A stretch of 64,000 bases of DNA from Cornus controversa (lineage: Eukaryota; Streptophyta; Magnoliopsida; Cornales; Cornaceae), in the NCBI GenBank assembly GCA_026545225.1, contig CM048848.1, positions 44,010,806-44,074,805 of the forward strand. The letters run 5' to 3'. Position 1 is the first letter of the stretch. Every line of letters starts with the position of its first letter. Of the stretch, positions 61,210 to 64,000 are shown in pieces. The position numbers and the translations under genes were made by a program. Under the pieces are notes generated by a model. That model made no database searches and had not been told where the DNA came from. It worked only from the letters and a program-made list of their open reading frames with translations.

Positions 61210-62097
61210 AACTTTACTTATCCCTATATAACTTCTGCTAAGTCCTCATCAAGATCCTACACAGGTTACCATGTGCATCATCTCTGCTTCATTATCATTG
61301 GCTTAGTGACCAATCCTCGATCATGTACAGACACAACCACATCTTCTTCAAATGTGAAGGATGAACAATTTAAATACTCCATATAAGATTTCAAACTTTC
61401 ACACATGTTGACAAGTAAATATATGTTTTCTTTGAACCTACGTCCAACTATCTGCACCAGCATCCACAAAAGCATTGGAATATTGCCGTCCTCTATGAGG
61501 AAAAGAAGACCGAATCTTTCTACAACATGCTTGAAGACGAGTCTTCAAACCAGGCCATTTTTTCTTCTTTTTTTTTTAATAGCTGTATGGGTTGAAACTC
61601 TTACATCCACTCCATAATAACCAATGCAATCAAGGACACACGACAACTCCATGCAATTCACCATCATCCCTGTATTCTTGTCATTGGCTAACGTTGAATG
61701 CTCAATTAGAAACTGCCAAGACGATTTTTGGGAGGCTAAGAATATAGGATATAAACAGTAAACAGCTAAAGAAACGATCTTTAGGGTGCGAATAATAGCT
61801 GTGTCATTTTATTATTCAGAAGTTTAAACTTTAAAGCATAAGATACGGCTAGAAGCTCCTTAAGTAATAAAAAGACGAAAAACGTGAATTTTTTTTCCCT
61901 ACTTCCCTCCACAGCAACAAGAAAAAGAAGCATAATTGTTTTTATCCGGACTACAAACCTCATAAATGGAGCCAACATTGCCACTAGCATTTTGATCCTG
62001 AGATGGAATTGCACAATGCCTGTCTAATAACTTCAAATGCTTGCCATAGCGAGCCTTGCGTATAAGAATTTTGAATGACTTAACAATTGAGTGATAT
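27691..62097 (-). CDS. TERT: Telomerase reverse transcriptase, 3' five exons (5' end off window)
   Basis: Exons in transcript order: 62097-61959, 42766-41483, 38392-37830, 28566-28294, 27964-27691; introns 19192, 3090, 9263 and 329 bp, all GT-AG with matching phases. They encode about 843 residues to the stop; TERTs of plants are usually a little over 1100 residues, so roughly 280-300 N-terminal residues (TEN domain, start of the RNA-binding domain) are missing to the right. Visible motifs: LLDRHC (CP region), [11 protein letters not shown]...RFEKFSVKQ (QFP), NFYVTE...[10 protein letters not shown] (T), LLPKG (1), ADVSKAFD (A), GISQGS (B'), RFIDD (C), [14 protein letters not shown] (D), QWSGLLIN (E), and the C-terminal extension. 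All three catalytic Asp are present. The enzyme adds telomeric DNA in the nucleus using an RNA template. No frameshift or stop is seen, so the gene looks functional despite its intron load. Confidence 0.93.
28294..28566 (-). CDS. TERT: TERT exon: C-terminal extension, first part
   Basis: Acceptor CTTGCCAG, donor AAG|GTATGT. Encodes [27 protein letters not shown]-type sequence ([15 protein letters not shown]), then [20 protein letters not shown] and YMQYIEKSI. It restores the codon split in ACA-AG|G from the previous exon, giving DYTRYL. Confidence 0.93.
28640..28692 (-). mobile_element. Possible RTE-type LINE 3' tail fragment
   Basis: (ATC)n repeat next to 'catataaatggggtcagctgac', resembling the 'ggggtcggct...(ATG)n' 3' ends of plant RTE LINEs. 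Only about 50 bp. Confidence 0.25.
28700..30560. other. TERT 9.3-kb intron, unassigned part
   Basis: AT-rich intron DNA without recognised element boundaries. A T-run of 16 lies at about 29780. Confidence 0.5.
30569..30690. mobile_element. One terminus of a TIR element
   Basis: Begins AGGGTAAATCAGACTGGCC then TCCCCCTGAGGTTTG, like the end at 14113. The partner end was not found within the intron. Confidence 0.35.
30880..31500. mobile_element. Possible LTR-retrotransposon fragment
   Basis: Contains 'ggaccgtcatccaaggctttg' followed by 'gatgcgggggaggggg...gttgaataggtc', then a stretch 'aacgttgaaacccctatacagag' and 'aaaccacgggacctc'. These phrases are common in plant LTR regions, but no termini, primer site or coding sequence are visible. 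Confidence 0.25.
31511..31942. mobile_element. TIR element with probable 8-bp duplication
   Basis: Left end CTATGTTGCCTGGACTC and reverse-complemented right end TTGTGTTACATGGACTC match at most positions. Flanks CTCAATCG (31503-31510) and TTCAATTG (31943-31950) agree at 6 of 8 bases. Arms contain 'gggtgcgggcatgggt'-type repeats. Non-coding. Confidence 0.45.
32841..33071. mobile_element. hAT-like family, short copy 3
   Basis: CTAAGAAGCATCATATACG at the left and, reverse-complemented, CTAGGAAGCAAGAATACTTC at the right, the same terminal type as 17045-17846. Internally GTATCAGACACG repeats and a (TA)n run (32910-32952). No flanking duplication is recognisable, so the copy is old. Confidence 0.5.
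33305..33470 (-). mobile_element. Au-type SINE in TERT intron
   Basis: On the - strand: a tRNA-like head ('gccttggcgtaac'-type start, B-box-like GAGTTCGAAAT), then GAAACAACCTCTCTGCATGC and a GGGCTAGCATTTTTT tail. A perfect 16-bp duplication CTGTGCAACTAAGAAT flanks it (33289-33304 and 33471-33486). Close to full length and in the same orientation as TERT. Confidence 0.88.
33585..37358 (+). mobile_element. 3'-truncated Ty1/copia element in TERT intron (antisense)
   Basis: Probable LTR at about 33585-33929 (TGTAACATCC... start uncertain), then primer-binding site TGGTATCAGAGCC at 33930. Gag from 33993, protease, integrase and the start of reverse transcriptase follow, and the element stops near 37358. 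RNase H and the 3' LTR are missing. It lies on the strand opposite to TERT. Confidence 0.88.
33993..37358 (+). pseudogene. Broken copia gag-pol
   Basis: Gag opens at 33993 and is shifted out of frame near 34540-34560, then continues (34564-34866) to a CCHC knuckle [14 protein letters not shown] and an in-frame stop at 34864. Protease DSSASDH lies near 35101. The integrase zinc region [11 protein letters not shown] starts at 35539 and its core runs to about 36100 with a stop near 35897; the region after the core resumes at 36186 and stops at 36713. RT fragment [21 protein letters not shown] with [11 protein letters not shown] is at 37115-37270. In live elements this polyprotein makes the capsid, protease, integrase and RT-RNase H. 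This copy has at least four breaks and is dead. Confidence 0.85.
37359..37829. other. Intron sequence next to the TERT B'-E exon
   Basis: AT-rich, no feature recognised. It includes the splice donor side at 37829-37828. Confidence 0.4.
37830..38392 (-). CDS. TERT: TERT exon: RT motifs B', C, D and E
   Basis: Acceptor TATTTCAG, donor AAG|GTTACT. Begins [13 protein letters not shown] and ends EVQADYTR. Motif B' [13 protein letters not shown], motif [14 protein letters not shown] (the two catalytic Asp codons at 38077-38072), motif [19 protein letters not shown] and motif [11 protein letters not shown] (primer grip). An acidic Ser/Asp-rich insertion lies between B' and C, as in other plant TERTs. 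Confidence 0.95.
39715..39848. mobile_element. hAT-like family fragment
   Basis: 'Gtgctagacacttctccgagcg' with 'gtgacgtgttcgacac' and 'aagtgtccatgttagg' resemble the arms of the 13077 and 17045 elements. No intact termini. Confidence 0.3.
40708..40733. repeat. C-run and (CT)n microsatellite
   Basis: A run of about 13 C from 40691, followed by (CT)n. Confidence 0.85.
41483..42766 (-). CDS. TERT: TERT exon: QFP, T, RT motifs 1, 2 and A
   Basis: 428 codons, phase 0 at both ends; acceptor TTTTTTTCAG, donor CAG|GTAATA. Contains QFP (about 42600-42430), the T motif NFYVTE (42232-42215) with [17 protein letters not shown] of motif 1 (about 42055-42035) and [11 protein letters not shown] of motif A, whose first catalytic Asp codon is at 41716-41714. 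Ends HCIIVDQ. The reading frame is uninterrupted. Confidence 0.95.
43347..44920. mobile_element. Solo LTR inserted in the LINE
   Basis: Starts TGTTGACCCG and ends TTGAGTAACA (TG...CA). Flanked by the perfect 5-bp duplication ATGTC (43342-43346 and 44921-44925), which also restores the LINE frame (NGRH...NVKFW) once the insert is ignored. At 1574 bp with no internal genes it is a solo LTR left by recombination between two LTRs. It carries a duplicated block with GTCGAC palindromes at 43880-44165, a TATATAA near 44255, and a 14-C run near the end. Confidence 0.85.
43880..44165. repeat. GTCGACCGA palindrome cluster in the solo LTR
   Basis: A block 'ttccagtaggctttacaaaac' followed by GAGTTTCAGTYGACCGAAGC and CAGTCGACCGAAAC occurs at about 43930 and again at about 44054. 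Between and after are TCGGTCGACCGA and TCAATCGATTGA palindromes. Confidence 0.8.
45830..48646. other. TERT 19-kb intron, unassigned part
   Basis: Short frames (for example 46383-46643 and 46909-47151) have no recognised domain and no match to the TERT exons expected here. Nothing else is supported. Confidence 0.5.
48657..49149. mobile_element. Mutator-like MITE, possibly two copies head to tail
   Basis: GGTTAAATTCATAAAACCCC at the left end and its inverse GGTTTTATGAATTTAGCCC at the right end. Flanked by a perfect 10-bp duplication TTATTTGGAA (48647-48656 and 49150-49159; 9 bp if one T belongs to the end). An internal restart GGGTTAAAATCATAAAACCC at about 48922 suggests a second copy inserted or duplicated inside. 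Non-coding. Confidence 0.8.
50039..50286 (+). repeat. 124-bp tandem duplication in the leader of the old copia
   Basis: 'Tttttggagattaaatttgg ... ttcagtttctgcatctgaatc' occurs twice, offset by 124 bp, in the region between primer-binding site and gag. Confidence 0.8.
50503..50681 (+). repeat. 5' LTR of the young copia
   Basis: 179 bp; contains TATAAATA near 50627, a likely promoter. Ends directly at the primer-binding site. Confidence 0.88.
50881..55178 (+). pseudogene. gag-pol of the young copia, with several breaks
   Basis: Gag from ATG 50881 ([11 protein letters not shown]) is shifted near 51090 and continues 51143-51535 to a stop; a further gag/linker piece 51548-51733 also ends in a stop. 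Protease DSGTTDH is at about 51880-51905. Integrase core ([43 protein letters not shown]) lies in 52448-53074. The RT first half 53741-54187 shifts into a second frame 54147-55178 with motif YIDDM at 54225-54239, and the RNase H domain ([16 protein letters not shown]) reaches the stop at 55178. The RT lacks about 15 residues between KMNTVR and FDVKNAFL compared with the copy at 37112. Not autonomous. Confidence 0.85.
55186..55387 (+). repeat. 3' LTR of the young copia
   Basis: 202 bp; longer than the 5' LTR because a 23-bp segment around 'gactatcctaaaataggatt' is tandemly duplicated at about 55280-55325. Confidence 0.88.
57595..58045. mobile_element. hAT-like family, copy 4, inside the old copia
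   Basis: Left end CTCTGTAGCACGAACAC and reverse-complemented right end CTAAGAAGTACGAACAC align over 17 bases with five differences. Flanks TCTTTTAC (57587-57594) and TCTTCTAA (58046-58053) agree at 6 of 8 positions. Arms carry the GACACG repeats of the family. It interrupts the region after the copia integrase. Confidence 0.65.
58747..59544 (+). mobile_element. 5'-truncated L1-type LINE inside the old copia
   Basis: Perfect 12-bp duplication AGTAAGCACCTA (58735-58746 and 59545-59556), with an A-tail just before the second copy. Translates (with stops) as [10 protein letters not shown] ... [17 protein letters not shown] ... [13 protein letters not shown]. It is a relative of the LINE at 42983-45815 ([10 protein letters not shown] ... 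[15 protein letters not shown] ... [13 protein letters not shown]). Only the 3' part is present. Confidence 0.9.
60291..61958. other. TERT 19-kb intron, unassigned part with microsatellite
   Basis: AT-rich DNA with no recognised gene. (CT)n at 61122-61171 runs into (TA)n to 61200 and (CA)n. Short local repeats 'gagtgtatgatcctata' occur near 60430 and 60465. Confidence 0.5.
61122..61210. repeat. Compound microsatellite (CT)n(TA)n(CA)n
   Basis: About 25 CT units, 14 TA units and 5 CA units without interruption, in the TERT intron. Confidence 0.92.
61959..62097 (-). CDS. TERT: TERT exon with the CP-like LLDRHC motif
   Basis: Acceptor TTCCTCCAG, donor GAG|GTTTGT. Encodes [19 protein letters not shown], then [14 protein letters not shown] and SGNVGSIYE. 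Plant TERTs have a CLYHSLxK...LLDKHC stretch at this point, in the RNA-binding domain. The exon starts one base into a codon and ends in phase 0, matching the exon that begins 19.2 kb away. It was too short to stand out as an open frame. Confidence 0.85.
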
Positions 62098-62544
62098 CTG
62101 GAGGAAGAAGAACAATCGATTATAACAGAAAAACTAAAAGGGAGCTTAATCCATTAAAAAACAAAAAGGAACAACAAATCTTGCTCTTTTTAACCACAGA
62201 AGTGACAATACATCACACTTCAACAGAATGAGTACAGGCATTCCAGTTTCAGCACACCTCGATTATGCTCCATACACATCTAACATCAATTGCCTTTGTA
62301 GACATCTGAACCGTTTTAGCCATCTTTCACATGTTCAGGCCATGTTCTAGATTTTATCAATATATTTTCATTTGCATAAAAACTTGGAAGTGACTGCAAA
62401 TATGTTCCAAGCAGCCTTGGATATAGACATCACATGTCACATGACAATGACCCACCAACATGACAAATATTAAAGTAGAACAGACATGGAGAGCACACCA
62501 CATTAAGCCCACACCTTTTCGCCGTAGTTATGGGTGAACTGACA
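62098..62544. other. TERT intron upstream of the LLDRHC exon
   Basis: Polypyrimidine tract and acceptor at 62098-62115 (- strand). No further TERT exon recognised. Confidence 0.5.
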
Positions 62545-63149
62545 TGACATATTTAAGATGAGATTCTATATGTTATTTGCTCATGATATTGTTTTAATTG
62601 ATGAGACTAGAGAAGGAATCAGTGCCAAATTGGAGCTTTCGAGGAAAGCTATAGAATTATAGGTTTTCAGATAAGTAAAAGTAAAACTTAATACATGGAG
62701 TGTAACTTTAATAAACCTAGAAATACAAATGGGGATAGTGAAGATTGAGGATCAGCTTAGGAAAAAAAAAAGATTGAGGATCAATAGGTATAAAAATGTG
62801 AACATTTTCGTTATTAGGATCAATTATCTATGGTGTTCCAATGATGTTAACCATAGAATGTTTAACATATTGTGTGATCGGCATATCCCGTTAAGATTGG
62901 AAGACAAGTCCTATAAAACAGCTACTAGACCAATCGTACTCTATACGACAGAATGTTTAACAGCTAGGAAACAACAAATAGATATAGTGAGTGTGGCGAA
63001 AATGAGAATGTTGAGATGGATTTGTTGGAATATAAGAAAGGATAGAATTAGAAATGAATGTTGTGAGATGGTTGAAGTAGCACCAATTGGAGATAAAATG
63101 GGAGAAAATAGACTAAAATGGTTTGGATATGGCAAAAAAGACCATTAAA
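62545..63149 (+). mobile_element. RTE-type LINE 3' fragment (antisense to TERT)
   Basis: Encodes, with frameshifts, an RT motif C region MLFAHDIVLIDETREG, an NTNGDSED-like stretch and the C-terminal signature ECLTARKQQ ... VAKMRMLRWICW ... RLKWFGYGKKDH. The RT active-site pair is altered from the usual FADD to FAHD, and the 5' part is missing. The 3' end abuts the copia LTR at about 63190. Confidence 0.8.
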
Positions 63150-63189
63150 TGCGCCAATTACGAAGAGTGACATGGTCTAAGTTAAAGCT

Positions 63190-64000
63190 TGTGTGAGTGT
63201 GTTTTTAGGGTGAGATGAGAAGGAGAAGAAGAGAAGAGAGAAAATTGTGAGAGAATCTTATGGGTACATAGGGTTTCCTATACCATCCCTCTTATTTATA
63301 TTGAGACAACCAAAATTATAGTATTGCCCTTAACCACAAGCAACATTACAATAATGCCTAACAAATATTAAAATAAGACCATCCCACACTCCCCCTCAAG
63401 CTGGAGCATACAGATTAAACAAGTCCAGCTTGAAACACAATTGCTAAAATGGCACGAGCTAACAACTTTGTAAGAATATCACCCAGCTGATCGTCATAGC
63501 AAATATAGGGAGTAGCAAACTGTTTCCAACTCAGTAGGTTGCGAACAAAATAGCAATCAACCTCTATATATTTGGTGCATTAGTGAAAAACAAGACTGTT
63601 AGCAATAAGATAAAGGCCTGAAAAACAAGACTGTTAGCAATAAGTAAGAACATTACTACCCATATCTTGAAGAAAGCGAACCTACAACATCTCAAAGGCG
63701 GTGTGAACCATAGCACGATACTCAACCTCAGCACTAGAACGATCAACTATAGTAAGCTTTTCATTGCATCAAGAAACAAGATTACCACCAACAAAGGTGC
63801 AATGACCAAATGTAGATCGCCTATCAGAGCGACTACCAGCCCAGTCAACATCACTAAACCTATCACAGATAAGGCGGAAGAGGGTTTATACAACAGTCCA
63901 TTCCCAGGTCCCCTTTCAGATAGTACAAAATACAACAAACAAACTCAAAGTGAGGTTGACGAGAAACATGCATATATTGACTAACCACACCAACAACACC
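63190..64000 (-). mobile_element. Copia 3' end (RNase H and LTR), runs off right edge
   Basis: On the - strand: RNase H remnants (DVDWAGSRSDRRSTFG, FVGGNLVS, near 63855-63760), then a GDILTKLLA-like C-terminus with stops. The polypurine tract GAGGGGGAG comes just before an LTR beginning TGTGGGATGG at 63388 and ending near 63190-63196. Transcription direction is the same as TERT. Gag and most of pol lie beyond the window. Confidence 0.8.

Noticed and set aside
62098..64000. N-terminal TEN exon of TERT in the last 1.9 kb
   Set aside because: Minus-strand reading shows only intron-like DNA, an antisense RTE fragment and a copia end; no TEN motif.

Overview
This is nuclear DNA of a flowering plant, probably not a grass; I cannot name the species. 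It is AT-rich and intron-rich. It holds two recognisable host genes and a dense set of plant transposable elements: Ty1/copia, Ty3/gypsy, L1-type and RTE-type LINEs, Au-type SINEs, hAT-like and Mutator-like TIR elements, and a possible Helitron end.

Layout. 1-18.7 kb is gene-poor. It has a probable Ty3/gypsy LTR with a repeated primer-binding site, several TIR elements (three with clear 8-9 bp target-site duplications), a 66-bp minisatellite, and a TIR element that carries a fragment of a C2H2 (ZAT/STZ-type) zinc-finger gene and is itself split by a hAT-like insertion. 18.7-26.5 kb (+ strand) is a complete seven-exon gene for organellar, very probably mitochondrial, translation initiation factor IF-2 (738 codons plus stop). 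27.7 kb to beyond the right edge (- strand) is the telomerase reverse transcriptase gene TERT. Five exons can be placed with matching splice phases (27691-27964, 28294-28566, 37830-38392, 41483-42766, 61959-62097). They cover the CP-like region, the QFP/T motifs, RT motifs 1, 2, A, B', C, D and E, the C-terminal extension and the stop codon. The N-terminal (TEN) exon or exons lie off the window.

The TERT and IF-2 genes are convergent, with stop codons about 1.3 kb apart. TERT covers more than 34 kb because its introns filled with transposons: 9.3 kb (truncated copia, SINE, hAT-like pieces), 3.1 kb, and 19.2 kb. The 19.2-kb intron holds an L1-type LINE broken by a solo LTR, a Mutator-like MITE, and a decayed copia whose gag was hit by a younger copia with both LTRs. 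A hAT-like element and a second LINE then entered the older copia. A further RTE-type LINE and a copia 3' end lie upstream of the last visible exon.

Most insertion boundaries rest on target-site duplications read by eye and exon boundaries on splice phase plus protein-family motifs. No database search was possible. I found no rRNA, tRNA gene or CRISPR array.
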